DNA of 64,000 bases from Shewanella pealeana ATCC 700345 (GTDB taxonomy: Bacteria; Pseudomonadota; Gammaproteobacteria; Enterobacterales; Shewanellaceae): contig NC_009901.1 of assembly GCF_000018285.1 (NCBI RefSeq), forward strand, positions 3,595,001-3,659,000, in the 5' to 3' direction. Below are positions 54,611 to 64,000 of the stretch, one piece after another (the first letter of the stretch is position 1; every line of letters starts with the position of its first letter). Under the pieces are notes generated by a model. That model saw nothing but the letters and a program-made list of their open reading frames with translations, had not been told where the DNA came from and searched no databases. The translations under genes and the position numbers were made by a program.

Positions 54611-57406
54611 TTAATCAGCCTTTTTGTACTCGGTATAGGCCTCACCTTCGCTTAACCATTTAGGTGCAGGCTTACCCTTTAGGTAATGATCGAAATACTC
54701 CATCATTCGAATGCTGTAATCGAGCTTATTTGGATACTTCTTAAGGTGGTGTGGCTCATCTTGATACTGTAAGAACACCACGTCTTTACCCGCACGGCGC
54801 ATCGCCAAGTATAATTCAACCCCCTGCTCCCAAGGCACCGCATCATCTTTATCGCCGAACATGATCATCATAGGCGTTTTAATACGCTCGGCGTAAAATA
54901 CCGGAGAGTTCTCTATGTACAACTGCGGCGACTTAAATAAGCTTTCGCCAATACGACTCTGGCCGGTTTCATATTGAAACTGCCTAGCAAGACCACTACC
55001 ATGGCGAATACCGCTGTACGCGCTCGTCATGTTAGACACCGGTGCGCCTGTCACTGCCGCTTTAAAGATATTGGTTTTCGTCACAGCAAATGCTGTTTGA
55101 TACCCGCCCCAAGAGTGTCCTTGAATGCCTACTGCTTGTGGATCGGCAATTCCAATATCGATAAGATGCTGTACACCTGAGGTTAAGGCTTGTACCGAGG
55201 TCTCACCAGGATAACCGACTTCAAAGCGAATATCGGGTAAGAAGACTGCGTAACCATTATCGGCATACCATGCAAAGTTTGGACGGTGGTTGATCTTCAT
55301 CTGAGGGAAAGCATGCAGCCTGTCACTCATAAAGCGATAGAAGTAAACCAGCACTGGATAACGTTGTCCTTCGACATAATTGGTTGGTTTGATCAAAACC
55401 CCATCAAGCGGTTTGCCGTCACCATTGGTCCACTGAACCAACTCTGACTGACTCCAGTTAAAACCTTGACGCTGTTGGTCAAGATCTGTCTGACGCACAG
55501 CATCTTGTGGCGTATCATAATTAGCAGTATAGAGATCGGGAAACAGGTCGTACTGCTCTTTGGAATACACTATCGTTTGCGCATCTTTACTGCGGGCTAA
55601 AAGTTTAAGCTTATAGTCTCCTTCAATCAAAGGTGTCACGCCCGCAACACCGATTTGAGCCTGATAAAAACCATCTCCTTTATCGATATCACTGTAACCA
55701 TGTAAAAGAACTTTTTCATCACTCTTAAACACACTTGGATGCTCTTTATCTTCAACTAGGCCTGTAACTCGATATTGCACTCCGTGTTTGCGGCCTTCCC
55801 CGGCAGTCAACTTGAATGCATCATGGGAACCCGTATGAACCTGCCAGATATCATATTTATCGTAAAGTAGAAGGCCTGTATCTTCGTTAATCCAAGGCCC
55901 AAAGCCATAACTAGGTGCATTCGATGGATAATCGTGATCTTCATCGGCAAAAGAAACACCTAACTCTTTAGTGATATTTGTACGTCTATCTTGAGCGATT
56001 TCATACAGGAATACATTGCCATGTAAGTAGTAGGAAACAAACTTCTCACCTGGAGACAAATTTGGCTCTTCAGAGCTACTTTGCTGAGTCAGTAGCGGGA
56101 TCTTACGCCCTGTATTTAGGTCAACTAGATAAAAATCGCGATAAAAACCGGCCCAAGTGATCATTTTTCGATACGGCAGATCTGAGCTGGCGAGTGCAAA
56201 GCGCTTCTGCTGCTGCACTTCAACGTCTGGCACATTAAGATCTGCAAGCTGCACCAGGTTATTGCCGTTTACATGCAGTACAGCTAAATAAGTGCGTTTA
56301 AGCTCCTTTTTATACTGTTTTACTTCATGGGGCTTAATACGTGCATCGTCACCATGCCACACTCTAAGTGCACGGTTTGAGGTGATAATCTGTTTATCAA
56401 ACAGATCTGCCTGCTCCTCATATTTAGTCACTTGCAACTGCTGACTCACCTGCGGCACCCGGCCAAAGAACAAGCGTTGGCTGTCATCAGAGAAGCGCAG
56501 TTTTGTGTAACGATTCAAGGTCCAGTCTTTTGACTTAGCCGTCTCAACAACCTGACTGGTTTCAAGGTTTAATAACGACAGCTTATATTCGCGACCAAAA
56601 GGTTTGGCTTTTGCATCGCCATAAGTAAAGCCTAAATACTTACCATCGTCAGATAAGTCTATCGAGCCAAACTGCTGCTGTTTTAAACTGTGGACTATCG
56701 ATGCTGTGTTATTGGCAAGTTTAACGAGCCTCAACTCATGCTTATTGGTTTCGATATTATTTATTGCTAAAGCAAAATTAAGCCCTGACTTATCGAAACT
56801 AAAAGCCGTCACATCTTTAAACGTAATAGATTTAAGGTCATTAAGAGAAAACAGTTCAACTGTAGAGCCTTTGTCATCTTTATCGACTTTTAGACTTTGA
56901 GCCTTATCTTCTGATTTATCATCTTTTTTGAGTTCTTCAGCTTCGAACCAGATAGCTAGATGTGTGCCTTTCTCATTGAACTCAAAAGATTTTACACGTT
57001 CAAAACGCTGCTCTTCACCTGTACTTGTATCTAATAAAACCAAGCCTGACTTGAGCTTCTTTTTGGCTTTTTTACTGGCTTTCTCAGAGTCGAGTAATGG
57101 AATTGCATCGATAAACGCTACAAAACGACCATCGTGGCTGATTTTTGGCTTGCTACCGCCTTTAACACTAAACTCATTATTGCCACGAAGGTTTTTGACT
57201 AGGCCGTGGCTATCACCGCGATCTGGTGTAACCTCGACAGCTAACATATTGCCGGTATCAGAGATCACAGGATTTTTAAGTGATTCGAATCGCATGATAT
57301 CGTCAGGAGTGATTCGATTGGTGGCCGCCAATAAGTTTGCAGATAACAAACTCGTCGAGAATAGTAATAGGGACGTGATAGGTAATGACTTCAAGGTCTT
57401 CCTCAT
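54611..57406 (-). CDS. S9 family prolyl-oligopeptidase-type peptidase
   Basis: The 931-aa precursor has a signal peptide (ending LLAATN), a long beta-propeller-like N-terminal region (about 40-640) with an acidic, Lys/Asp-rich insert near 150-190, and a C-terminal alpha/beta hydrolase. The catalytic triad is visible as Ser in GHSWGGYQTA, Asp in MFGDKDDAVPWEQG and His in YQDEPHHLKKY. It is predicted to be an exported aminoacyl- or prolyl-peptidase. A weak ribosome site precedes the ATG at 57404-57406. Confidence 0.92.
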   Translation of the reverse strand: MRKTLKSLPITSLLLFSTSLLSANLLAATNRITPDDIMRFESLKNPVISDTGNMLAVEVTPDRGDSHGLVKNLRGNNEFSVKGGSKPKISHDGRFVAFIDAIPLLDSEKASKKAKKKLKSGLVLLDTSTGEEQRFERVKSFEFNEKGTHLAIWFEAEELKKDDKSEDKAQSLKVDKDDKGSTVELFSLNDLKSITFKDVTAFSFDKSGLNFALAINNIETNKHELRLVKLANNTASIVHSLKQQQFGSIDLSDDGKYLGFTYGDAKAKPFGREYKLSLLNLETSQVVETAKSKDWTLNRYTKLRFSDDSQRLFFGRVPQVSQQLQVTKYEEQADLFDKQIITSNRALRVWHGDDARIKPHEVKQYKKELKRTYLAVLHVNGNNLVQLADLNVPDVEVQQQKRFALASSDLPYRKMITWAGFYRDFYLVDLNTGRKIPLLTQQSSSEEPNLSPGEKFVSYYLHGNVFLYEIAQDRRTNITKELGVSFADEDHDYPSNAPSYGFGPWINEDTGLLLYDKYDIWQVHTGSHDAFKLTAGEGRKHGVQYRVTGLVEDKEHPSVFKSDEKVLLHGYSDIDKGDGFYQAQIGVAGVTPLIEGDYKLKLLARSKDAQTIVYSKEQYDLFPDLYTANYDTPQDAVRQTDLDQQRQGFNWSQSELVQWTNGDGKPLDGVLIKPTNYVEGQRYPVLVYFYRFMSDRLHAFPQMKINHRPNFAWYADNGYAVFLPDIRFEVGYPGETSVQALTSGVQHLIDIGIADPQAVGIQGHSWGGYQTAFAVTKTNIFKAAVTGAPVSNMTSAYSGIRHGSGLARQFQYETGQSRIGESLFKSPQLYIENSPVFYAERIKTPMMIMFGDKDDAVPWEQGVELYLAMRRAGKDVVFLQYQDEPHHLKKYPNKLDYSIRMMEYFDHYLKGKPAPKWLSEGEAYTEYKKAD

Positions 57407-57643
57407 TATTTATTATTAGACTAAAGTAGACTTTTTAACCTTCTAACGATCAATCATCGTCATAAGCAGTTATTTATGCAAGTTACCCTACAGAAAAAAA
57501 CGTGAGATCGCTCACTCTTTCCTGTAAAATTGTTTAAAAGTGTTTAAAATAGATCGAACAAAAAGAAAAAATTCAAGTCACTTACCGTGTCCCAAGACAT
57601 GGTCAGACAATTGCAGTAACGCCTAACCGTGGTAGGACTATCC

Positions 57644-58654
57644 ATGACAAAAAGAACTATAACCGTTATCCCTGGTGATGGGATTGGCCCAAGCATTATT
57701 GATTCAGCACTTAAGATCCTTGATAAAGCAGGTTGTGATTTTGAGTATGAATTTGCAGATGCGGGTTTAACTGCTTTAGAAAAGCACGGTGAATTATTAC
57801 CCCAGCGCACCCTTGAGCTTATCGAAAAAAACCGCATTACTCTGAAAGGCCCTTTGACGACCCCTGTCGGTGAAGGCTTCACATCGATAAACGTAAGTCT
57901 ACGTAAGCAATTCTGCCTTTACGCAAACGTGCGCCCAGTGCTGTCTTTTAAAGGCACACAGGCTCGTTATGACAATATCGACATCATCACGGTACGTGAA
58001 AACACCGAAGGTATGTATTCTGGCCTAGGTCAAACAGTCTCTGAAGACGGCACTACCGCTGAAGCGACCAGTATCATTACTCGCCAAGGCGCTGAGCAGA
58101 TCACTACATTTGCCTATGAACTTGCTCGCAAAGAAGGCCGTAAAAAGGTCACTATCGTACATAAAGCTAACATCATGAAGTCAACTTCAGGCCTGTTCCT
58201 GAAAGTCGCTCGTGAAGTCAGCCTGCGTTACCCAGACATCACTACTGAAGAGATGATTGTTGACGCAACTTGCATGAAGCTGGTGATGAACCCTGAGAAC
58301 TTCGACGTGATTGTTACCACTAACCTATTTGGTGACATCTTATCTGATCTATGTGCAGGCCTTGTAGGCGGCCTAGGTATGGCACCTGGCGCTAACATAG
58401 GTAGCGACGCGGCAATCTTTGAAGCGGTACACGGCAGTGCACCAGATATCGCTGGTAAGAACCTAGCTAACCCAACATCTGTCGTGCTTGCATCGATTCA
58501 GATGCTGGAATACTTAGGCATGTCAGATAAAGCAGAACTGATTCGCGGCGCGATTACTGCAGTGATTGAAGAAGGCGACCGTACTACACGCGATCTTGGT
58601 GGTACTCACGGTACAACTGATTTCACTCAGGCCGTGATTGAGCGTTTATCTTAA
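57644..58654 (+). CDS. NAD-type isocitrate dehydrogenase
   Basis: The protein is 336 aa from the ATG at 57644 (MTKRTITVIPGDGIGP), which has AGGA 8 nt upstream; the GTG at 57629 is less likely. Beta-decarboxylating dehydrogenase signatures are ITVRENTEGMYSG, KANIMKSTSGLF, NLFGDILSDLCAGLVGGLGMAPGANIG and EAVHGSAPDIAGKNLANPTS. The short homomeric form resembles the mitochondrial NAD-IDH alpha type, as used by Shewanella-like bacteria. IPMDH is excluded by the lack of a leu operon and by the VRENTEG motif context. It has its own terminator. Confidence 0.9.
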   Translation: MTKRTITVIPGDGIGPSIIDSALKILDKAGCDFEYEFADAGLTALEKHGELLPQRTLELIEKNRITLKGPLTTPVGEGFTSINVSLRKQFCLYANVRPVLSFKGTQARYDNIDIITVRENTEGMYSGLGQTVSEDGTTAEATSIITRQGAEQITTFAYELARKEGRKKVTIVHKANIMKSTSGLFLKVAREVSLRYPDITTEEMIVDATCMKLVMNPENFDVIVTTNLFGDILSDLCAGLVGGLGMAPGANIGSDAAIFEAVHGSAPDIAGKNLANPTSVVLASIQMLEYLGMSDKAELIRGAITAVIEEGDRTTRDLGGTHGTTDFTQAVIERLS

Positions 58655-58669
58655 TTCTGTTGAGTGACT

Positions 58670-58704
58670 AAAAAGGCCCCATGTTTGCACATGGGGCCTT
58701 TTTT
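58670..58704 (+). terminator. Rho-independent terminator
   Basis: AAAAGGCCCCATG-tttg-CATGGGGCCTTTTTT-type hairpin; arms of 12 bp, 16 nt after the dehydrogenase stop; flanks also suit the convergent rlmM gene. Confidence 0.9.
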
Positions 58705-58749
58705 AATGCTCAGTGCCGTCCTGAGATAAGCCGACACTTTCGTCAATAT

Positions 58750-59832
58750 TTACCAAGGTTGACTTGGTCGCAAGCAGAGGTGAACGGTCACTTCGTCACG
58801 GTCGTGATATAAATGTTTCGCCGCGATAGAGAAGTCATCTACACCGTTCTCTTTTAAAATCTCTTCCATCGTAGCTAGAATGGTCGACACTTCTTTATAA
58901 CGCGCCTTCATAGGCAGTTTTAAGTTGAAGATTGACTCTTTAAACCAGCCATTGATTGCCCAGGCTTCGATCAGCTCTGCCACGCGAGATGGCTTTTCAA
59001 TCATGTCGCAAACTAACCAAGTGATGTTCTTTCTTGGTGGCTCGAATCTAAATCCGTCAGCTTGGTAATGTTTTACCTGCCCGGTATCCATCAAGCCTTG
59101 ATCCATCGGGCCGTTATCGACAGCCGCAACAAACATACCGCGTCTCACAAGTTGATAAGTCCAACCACCAGGACAAGCACCAAGATCCACAGCCTTCATA
59201 CCACTGCTTAGACGCGTTTCTTGCTCTTCTTTAGGAATGAAGTGAATAAAAGCTTCATCTAACTTAAGAGTAGAGCGACTCGGTGCATCAGCAGCAATCT
59301 TAAGTCTTGGGATCCCCATGAAATAAGGTGAGCTATTGTTACTTAAAGAGTAACCGACATATGCTTGGCCAGAGGCAACAAAACACACATGAATAATAGG
59401 TCGCTTAGGGTTTTCTTTCTCAAGCAAGGCGCCAGATTTCTTTAACGCTTGTCTAAGCGGTACAGTAAACTTACGGCAGAAGTTTGAACGTTCTTTCGCT
59501 TCGTTGGTATCTGGCGTCTCAACGCGCAGTTCACCCGCTTTGTTCACCTGAGTTAAGGCTTCAACAATCGGACTAATTCTATCTTGCTCAGGTAAACCTT
59601 TTAGCAACTCTTTTGCTGCAAACATCTGTCTGGCAAAAATAAGCGAGTCTAGACTGATATTTTTAGCTAAAACTTCAGCATCACCGGCTTGGAAGCACTG
59701 AAAAATCACATAAGCATCATTAGTATTGGTTTTTACAAATCCACCAATATCGAGCTCAGCTGCGCGCACTTGGATCTCTGCTGCGCAATCTTTCTCATAG
59801 CCAGCACGGCAAAATAAAAATAGGTTTATCAT
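58750..59832 (-). CDS. rlmM: 23S rRNA C2498 2'-O-methyltransferase RlmM
   Basis: The protein is 360 aa from the ATG at 59830-59832 ([20 protein letters not shown]), with AGGAAA just upstream; the frame is open 30 nt farther. An N-terminal THUMP-like domain is followed by a Rossmann methyltransferase with [28 protein letters not shown] and the catalytic Lys regions ([14 protein letters not shown]). It methylates ribose of 23S rRNA C2498 (known for E. coli YgdE). It heads a same-strand cluster with ygdD, as in relatives. Confidence 0.95.
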   Translation of the reverse strand: MINLFLFCRAGYEKDCAAEIQVRAAELDIGGFVKTNTNDAYVIFQCFQAGDAEVLAKNISLDSLIFARQMFAAKELLKGLPEQDRISPIVEALTQVNKAGELRVETPDTNEAKERSNFCRKFTVPLRQALKKSGALLEKENPKRPIIHVCFVASGQAYVGYSLSNNSSPYFMGIPRLKIAADAPSRSTLKLDEAFIHFIPKEEQETRLSSGMKAVDLGACPGGWTYQLVRRGMFVAAVDNGPMDQGLMDTGQVKHYQADGFRFEPPRKNITWLVCDMIEKPSRVAELIEAWAINGWFKESIFNLKLPMKARYKEVSTILATMEEILKENGVDDFSIAAKHLYHDRDEVTVHLCLRPSQPW

Positions 59833-60073
59833 TGAATTTCCTGAAGATAAAAATAATATCAATCAAAGCACCATGATTAAAAATGGCACTGTCACTCCAA
59901 AATCATAGTGCTTAAATCCACTAGCATTATTGAATAATTGATATAAAAAAGCGGCCAACAAAGTTGTTGCCCGCTATTTTACACTGTTCATGCTTAGCTG
60001 GGTACTGTCTAAAATTTAATATTCAGCGCTATCTTTTCCCCAGCCCATAAGCAGTCTTATCAGCATGCTTAAT

Positions 60074-60460
60074 CTAATCGAGCTCTTTGACTCGATTACG
60101 CCATACCGCGACTGCAATAAGTAGCCAACCGAGTAGGAAGCACACACCGCCCATAGGGGTCACGGGGCCGGTCCACTTTGCACCAATCAATGCATATAAA
60201 TAGAGTGAACCAGAGAACAATACCATGCCGGCAATAAATAAGTAGCCAGCCCAATCAAGTAGTCGTGACTTGATCCAGTGACCGGAGAACGCCACTGCAA
60301 TCAAGGCAAACGTATGGTAGAACTGATATTCGACACCTAAGTTAAAGATGGCAATTAACTCAGGCGGAGCCACATTCTTCAGTCCATGAGCACCAAATGC
60401 ACCCAATGCGACAGCAATAAAACCACTCAATGCTGCTAGCAGCAAAAATCCATTACGCAT
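60074..60460 (-). CDS. ygdD: DUF423 membrane protein YgdD
   Basis: The 128-aa inner-membrane protein has four TM helices and DUF423 features: GFIAVALGAFGAHGLK near the N-terminus, YQFYHTFALIAVAF, and LFSGSLYLYALIG plus GPVTPMGGVCFLLGWL. Function is unknown. A GGAGG site lies 5 nt before the ATG. It lies between rlmM and the hydrolase gene, a conserved order. Confidence 0.93.
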   Translation of the reverse strand: MRNGFLLLAALSGFIAVALGAFGAHGLKNVAPPELIAIFNLGVEYQFYHTFALIAVAFSGHWIKSRLLDWAGYLFIAGMVLFSGSLYLYALIGAKWTGPVTPMGGVCFLLGWLLIAVAVWRNRVKELD

Positions 60461-60536
60461 CTAACCTCCAAAAGGCTATCAAACAGCCAAAGATAAATCA
60501 TAAATATGGTTAACGACTGCCCAATTAAAGTTTTTG

Positions 60537-61271
60537 TTACTGCACAATAAACGCTTTGATAAGCGCGACAGTCTCAGCTAGGTTAGCCTCTAATGTCGTA
60601 CCTGACGACTTTCTTGGCTTAAAACTATGATCACCATCGGTTAACCAATGCAGTTGTACTTTTTTCATTATTGGCCAAGTTTCAACTAAGCCCTTATGAC
60701 CAAACTTATCGCGCTCGCCTTGGATCACCATCATCGGTGCCAAACACTTCTCTATGGGCTCTAATCTTGGCTCACCACCGCTTAGGGGAATAAATGGGTA
60801 ACCTAAACAAATGACCCCATCCACAGATAGGCTCTCGGCCAAAATCGCCGACATACGCCCTCCCATGGACTTACCCACTAAATAGATTTTCTTAGGCTTA
60901 AACTGCTGGCTCAAAATCGCTAACTGCAGTGCATAATCGGCAAGTAACTTAGGCGCTCTATCCGGTGGGCGACGCTTGCCATCGATGGCATTAGCGCGCA
61001 TGTAAGGGAAGTTAAAGCGAACCACTGTGGCGCTCGAACTCAAGCCTTTGGCCATTACCGTCATAAACTCATGTTGCATATTGGCACCTGCACCATGAGC
61101 CAGTACGATTAAGGTGTCGCTGTGACTCCGGAGTGTTTCTTCGGCGTTAGCAGCATCGACAAGATACTGACTAACATCGAAGAGCAAATCCTCACTCTTG
61201 AGCGCAGCAACAGCCGCTGCTAACTCGCCATCTAAATACGCTTGCTTTAAGTTATCCAGTAAGCAACTCAC
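60537..61271 (-). CDS. KANL3/Tex30-type alpha/beta hydrolase
   Basis: The 244-aa protein has an alpha/beta hydrolase fold with the oxyanion-side LVLAHGAGANMQHEFM, a nucleophile elbow LVGKSMGGRM (Ser in GKSMGG), Asp in VIQGERDKFG and His in WLTDGDHSFKP. This fits COG3571. The substrate is unknown. The start is GTG at 61269-61271 with AGAGGAGA 7 nt upstream. It overlaps the gcvA 3' end by 20 nt, so the two are co-transcribed. Confidence 0.9.
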   Translation of the reverse strand: MSCLLDNLKQAYLDGELAAAVAALKSEDLLFDVSQYLVDAANAEETLRSHSDTLIVLAHGAGANMQHEFMTVMAKGLSSSATVVRFNFPYMRANAIDGKRRPPDRAPKLLADYALQLAILSQQFKPKKIYLVGKSMGGRMSAILAESLSVDGVICLGYPFIPLSGGEPRLEPIEKCLAPMMVIQGERDKFGHKGLVETWPIMKKVQLHWLTDGDHSFKPRKSSGTTLEANLAETVALIKAFIVQ

Positions 61272-62163
61272 TACGGGTCTCCTCTTCGAACATATCCAGC
61301 ATCCATTCTCTAAAGGCTACCACTTTACCGATCTCGGCATGGTTTTGTTGACACACTAAATAATATGCACTTTTACTGACTAGAACTTCAGGGAAGGGAC
61401 AAACTAGACGACCCGCTTTGATATCGGGTCTTGCTAGTACGCTGTAGCCTAGCGCCACACCTTGACCATGTGCGGCAGCTTGCAACACAAGAGAGGAGTG
61501 ACTAAATATCGGACCTTGGTTCACATTAATATCAGTAATTCCACATTGCCTAAACCAAGCCAGCCAATCTTGGCGGCTAGAGTCATGTAGCAAGGTATGA
61601 TTTCTAAGATCGCAGGGCTTTTCTAATGGCTTAGGACCATTGAGTAATAGAGGTGAACAAACTGGGATAAGTACTTCGTTTCTGAGCTTATCGGCACGCA
61701 TTCCTTGCCAGTTGCCCATGCCATAATAAATTGCCACGTCAACATCGTCGGTGAGTGAACCATCCTCGTCGTCCACGGCCTTAATTCGCACGTCAATCTC
61801 TGGGTTTTTCTCGCTAAACTTGGCTAGTCTAGGTACCAGCCACTGAATCGCAAAGCTAGGTGATGTCGCTACTGTAAGCGAGCCTATGGCACTTCTCGCT
61901 AATAATCTGTCTGTCGCATCGGCAAGCTGAGTGAAGATATCTTTTATATCGAGAAAGTAGCTTTGCCCTTCCTCGGTTAACAGTAATGAACGGTTCTTAC
62001 GACGAAATAATTTTAACCCAAGGTACTCTTCTAATGCTTTAATTTGATGACTCACAGCAGCCTGAGTAACAAACAATTCTTCAGCTGCTCGAGTGAAGCT
62101 TAAATGCCTAGCTGCAGCCTCAAATGCCTTTACTGCATTTAGGGGAGGTAATCGTCTTGCCAT
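61252..62163 (-). CDS. gcvA: LysR-type regulator GcvA
   Basis: The 303-aa protein has an N-terminal winged HTH (RRLPPLNAVKAFEAAARHLSFTRAAEELFVTQAAVSHQIKALE) that is typical of GcvA, and a LysR substrate-binding domain (about 92-295). GcvA regulates the glycine cleavage system with GcvR in E. coli. No gcv gene is in the window. The assignment to GcvA rather than a paralogue rests on the PPLNAVKAFEAAARHLS start and on the ygdD/rlmM neighbourhood, which is the same in E. coli. Confidence 0.9.
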   Translation of the reverse strand: MARRLPPLNAVKAFEAAARHLSFTRAAEELFVTQAAVSHQIKALEEYLGLKLFRRKNRSLLLTEEGQSYFLDIKDIFTQLADATDRLLARSAIGSLTVATSPSFAIQWLVPRLAKFSEKNPEIDVRIKAVDDEDGSLTDDVDVAIYYGMGNWQGMRADKLRNEVLIPVCSPLLLNGPKPLEKPCDLRNHTLLHDSSRQDWLAWFRQCGITDINVNQGPIFSHSSLVLQAAAHGQGVALGYSVLARPDIKAGRLVCPFPEVLVSKSAYYLVCQQNHAEIGKVVAFREWMLDMFEEETRSELLTG

Positions 62164-62344
62164 AGTGATCCAGATCCCGATTTTTAATTAGTTTTTCTAA
62201 TGACTATTGTTACATTTTATCGTTTGTAAAGGCCAGCCTTTTTGTACAGAATTTGCCCCAACGAAATGATACCAGTTGGACAGCCTCTACGACGTAATTG
62301 GGGAGTGTCTAACAACCCAAATTTAAGCCTGGAGGCTAACACGA

Positions 62345-62578
62345 ATGTTAAACCTAAAATCAGTATTTGTTATTGCTATACTCAGCGCATCAGCATCTGT
62401 TAGCGCTGACGAAATCACAATCGACACTAAAGATATTGAAGCGACATTAACAGCTAACTTAGCAGAAAGCATGGAATTAATGCAGGCTCAGCTAACTTCT
62501 GAACTTGATACCATGCTAGTAACAGATGAACAAAAGAAGAACGAAGAAGCCACCGCTCAGGTGTTATTAGCCGACTAA
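62345..62578 (+). CDS. Small secreted helical protein
   Basis: The 77-aa precursor has a signal peptide (ending SVSADE) and a short acidic helical mature part, ITIDTKDIEATLTANLAESMELMQAQL and SELDTMLVTDEQKKNEEATAQ. I recognise no family. GGAGG lies 8-9 nt before the ATG, and a terminator follows, so it is a real transcription unit. Divergent from gcvA, convergent with thiI. Confidence 0.72.
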   Translation: MLNLKSVFVIAILSASASVSADEITIDTKDIEATLTANLAESMELMQAQLTSELDTMLVTDEQKKNEEATAQVLLAD

Positions 62579-62603
62579 TATCGCTGCTAACTCTTCAACT
62601 TTT

Positions 62604-62628
62604 AAACCACCAGCTAGGTGGTTTTTTT
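62604..62628 (+). terminator. Rho-independent terminator
   Basis: AAACCACC-agct-AGGTGGTTTTTTT hairpin 26 nt after the small-protein stop. Confidence 0.85.
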
Positions 62629-62675
62629 GTGCCTACCTAACACTCTCAACCAAATAACAGCCGTACTCTAGATAC

Positions 62676-62706
62676 AAAAAAGGCGACTGATTTACAGTCG
62701 CCTTTA
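62676..62706 (-). terminator. thiI terminator
   Basis: On the minus strand AAAGGCGACTG-taaat-CAGTCGCCTTTTTT lies 35 nt past the thiI stop. Confidence 0.88.
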
Positions 62707-62741
62707 CCATACTTACGCCAATAAGCGCTAGTTAGCTCATA

Positions 62742-64000
62742 TTAAGGGCGGTAAACCTTAACGTTGTTATAACCTTGCTCCTGTAGATATAGCGCCTGAA
62801 GCTTACTCATGACACCACGATCGCAATAAAGCAGGTAATTCTTCTCTTTATCTAAGTCGGCAAACTGAGTCGCTAACTTAAAGAAAGGAATCGCTTTAAC
62901 TTCGACACCATCAAGCTCTAGCGGAGACTTCTCTTCCTCTTCTGGTGCACGGACGTCAATAATGATCTCACCAGCACTAATCGCATCGACAGTTTCTGTT
63001 GCGGTAATTTTAGTATCCATCTGCGTTGCTATCTCCTTAATATCGATAATTTCAGCATCGGCAATCACACGGTCGAGCAGATCTTCAGAAAACTTTGCTT
63101 CTTCGGCTTCAACTTTCGCTAATACCGCTTTAACCGTTGGCTTTTGAGAAATCACGCCACAATATTCCGGAATTGACTTGGCAAAGTCTTCGGTGCCGAT
63201 TTGACGGCTAATATTAATGATGTCTTGCTTATCCATTGCAATCAAAGGACGTAAAATTAACTGCTCTGTACAGCGGTCGATGACATTCAGGTTAGTTAAG
63301 GTTTGGCTAGATACCTGCCCCATTGCCTCACCGGTGACTAATGCCTGAATGCCCATCTTCTGTGCAACACGCGTTGCAGCTCGCATCATCATACGCTTTA
63401 AGATAACGCCCATTTGACCGTTATCTATACGCTCAAGAATTTCTTGAACCACAGGATCGAACGGTACTGAGATAAACTTAACTTTATGTGACTCACCGTA
63501 TTTCTGCCACAAATGATATGCCACCTGCTTAACACCGATTTCGTGTTGATCGCCGCCTAAGTTAAAGAAGCAATAGTGGGTACGAGAACCACGCTTGATA
63601 AACTGGTAACTCGATACACCAGAGTCAAAACCACCAGAGATCAGTGACAACACATCTTCCTGCGTCGCCATAGGGAAACCACCTAGGCCTTCAATACGCT
63701 TATCGATAAGGTAAAGATTGTCATTATCGATCTCTAGGTGCACTGTCATATCAGGATTTTTTAAACGAACACCTGCCGCCTCGGTAAACTGATTTAATCC
63801 ACCACCAACATAGCGCTCAACTTCAATCGAGTTAAAGTCATGCTTACCTGCACGCTTTACACGTACACAAAATGTTTTGCCTGCTAATTGCTCTTTATAG
63901 GCAACTAAGGTTTGTTGGTAGATGTCATCAACAGTTGTAAAGGTGCTAACATTAACTTGCAAAACATGGGCAATACCCGGAATACAGGCTAAACGTTCAG
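62742..64000 (-). CDS. thiI: tRNA 4-thiouridine synthase ThiI (5' end beyond window)
   Basis: The frame continues past the right edge without a stop ([18 protein letters not shown] before the first TTG), so about 65-70 N-terminal residues are missing from view. Visible are the THUMP domain, the PP-loop [15 protein letters not shown] with the disulfide Cys, and a C-terminal rhodanese domain with [14 protein letters not shown] carrying the persulfide Cys. It makes s4U8 in tRNA and supplies sulfur for thiamine in species that keep the rhodanese domain. The internal TTG at 63962 is not a real start. Confidence 0.95.
   Translation of the reverse strand, partial: ERLACIPGIAHVLQVNVSTFTTVDDIYQQTLVAYKEQLAGKTFCVRVKRAGKHDFNSIEVERYVGGGLNQFTEAAGVRLKNPDMTVHLEIDNDNLYLIDKRIEGLGGFPMATQEDVLSLISGGFDSGVSSYQFIKRGSRTHYCFFNLGGDQHEIGVKQVAYHLWQKYGESHKVKFISVPFDPVVQEILERIDNGQMGVILKRMMMRAATRVAQKMGIQALVTGEAMGQVSSQTLTNLNVIDRCTEQLILRPLIAMDKQDIINISRQIGTEDFAKSIPEYCGVISQKPTVKAVLAKVEAEEAKFSEDLLDRVIADAEIIDIKEIATQMDTKITATETVDAISAGEIIIDVRAPEEEEKSPLELDGVEVKAIPFFKLATQFADLDKEKNYLLYCDRGVMSKLQALYLQEQGYNNVKVYRP

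Noticed and set aside
63700..63962. Translation start of thiI at the TTG at 63962
   Set aside because: The frame stays open to the window edge with ThiI-like residues, so the gene is merely cut by the window.
1..64000. Prophage, integrative element or insertion sequence
   Set aside because: No integrase, transposase, phage structural gene, tRNA attachment site or flanking direct repeat was recognised.

Overview
The window looks like chromosome of a marine gammaproteobacterium of the Shewanella type. Support comes from the gene content and order (rdgC, porin, phoB-phoR-pstS; ppnN-xni; rlmM-ygdD-hydrolase-gcvA-thiI), NAD-type isocitrate dehydrogenase, many secreted peptidases and Ser/Asp-rich lipoproteins, and moderate GC. 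This is an inference from gene recognition; no database search was run. No integrase, transposase, tRNA, rRNA or CRISPR array was seen, so this is mostly core chromosome with a few accessory spots.

Layout. 0-4.3 kb: PepSY protein, PhoP/PhoQ-type two-component pair and a DUF3300 protein with a hexapeptide-repeat tail. 4.4-8.2 kb: LRR-protein kinase, DUF599 membrane protein, a 53-aa YbaM/RsmS-type protein, a small Cys-rich protein and FetB. 8.4-12.1 kb: peptidase T, an SDR-like protein, a TrmK-like methyltransferase and a Nudix hydrolase. 12.2-21.8 kb: DUF6768 protein beside a decayed ECF sigma factor, GltS, a DAACS transporter with altered binding motifs, the psuK-psuG pseudouridine operon with a palindromic operator candidate, and an AspT-family antiporter downstream of glutamate decarboxylase. 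22.3-24 kb: ABM protein, an AbrB/MazE-like orphan and a PvuRts1I/AbaSI-type modification-dependent endonuclease. 24.2-34.1 kb: two lipoproteins, YaiI, a DUF2461 protein, an RNA m5C methyltransferase, a 7TMR-DISM protein with degenerate GGDEF, YfaZ and glutathione peroxidase.

34.1-35.8 kb holds the most unusual element: an array of four tandem units of about 405-417 bp plus a diverged fifth one upstream. Each unit has an identical core of about 45 nt, a stem-loop whose stem sequence varies but still pairs and whose loop always carries CTAGCGC, and a GGCAACC/GGTTGCC terminator with a T-run. The four full units also carry a 12-codon mini-ORF. I read it as an undescribed family of tandem small RNAs, possibly dual-function.

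35.8-46.5 kb: M1 aminopeptidase, minimal collagenase, PstS with a Pho box, PhoR, PhoB, porin, RdgC and M61 peptidase. 46.6-53.4 kb: TPR protein with a vestigial GGDEF, an intact diguanylate cyclase, PpnN, Xni and DUF3192; the ppnN/xni junction has decayed tandem duplications. 53.5-64 kb: a broken small secreted protein, MarC, S9 peptidase, isocitrate dehydrogenase, RlmM, YgdD, alpha/beta hydrolase, GcvA, a small secreted protein and ThiI running off the right edge.

Main physiological themes: phosphate sensing (PhoBR-PstS, perhaps the porin), glutamate handling (GltS, GadB plus antiporter), RNA modification (RlmM, TrmK-like, RsmB/F-like, ThiI, PsuGK), peptide scavenging (PepT, M1, M61, S9, collagenase) and c-di-GMP signalling with degenerate partners.
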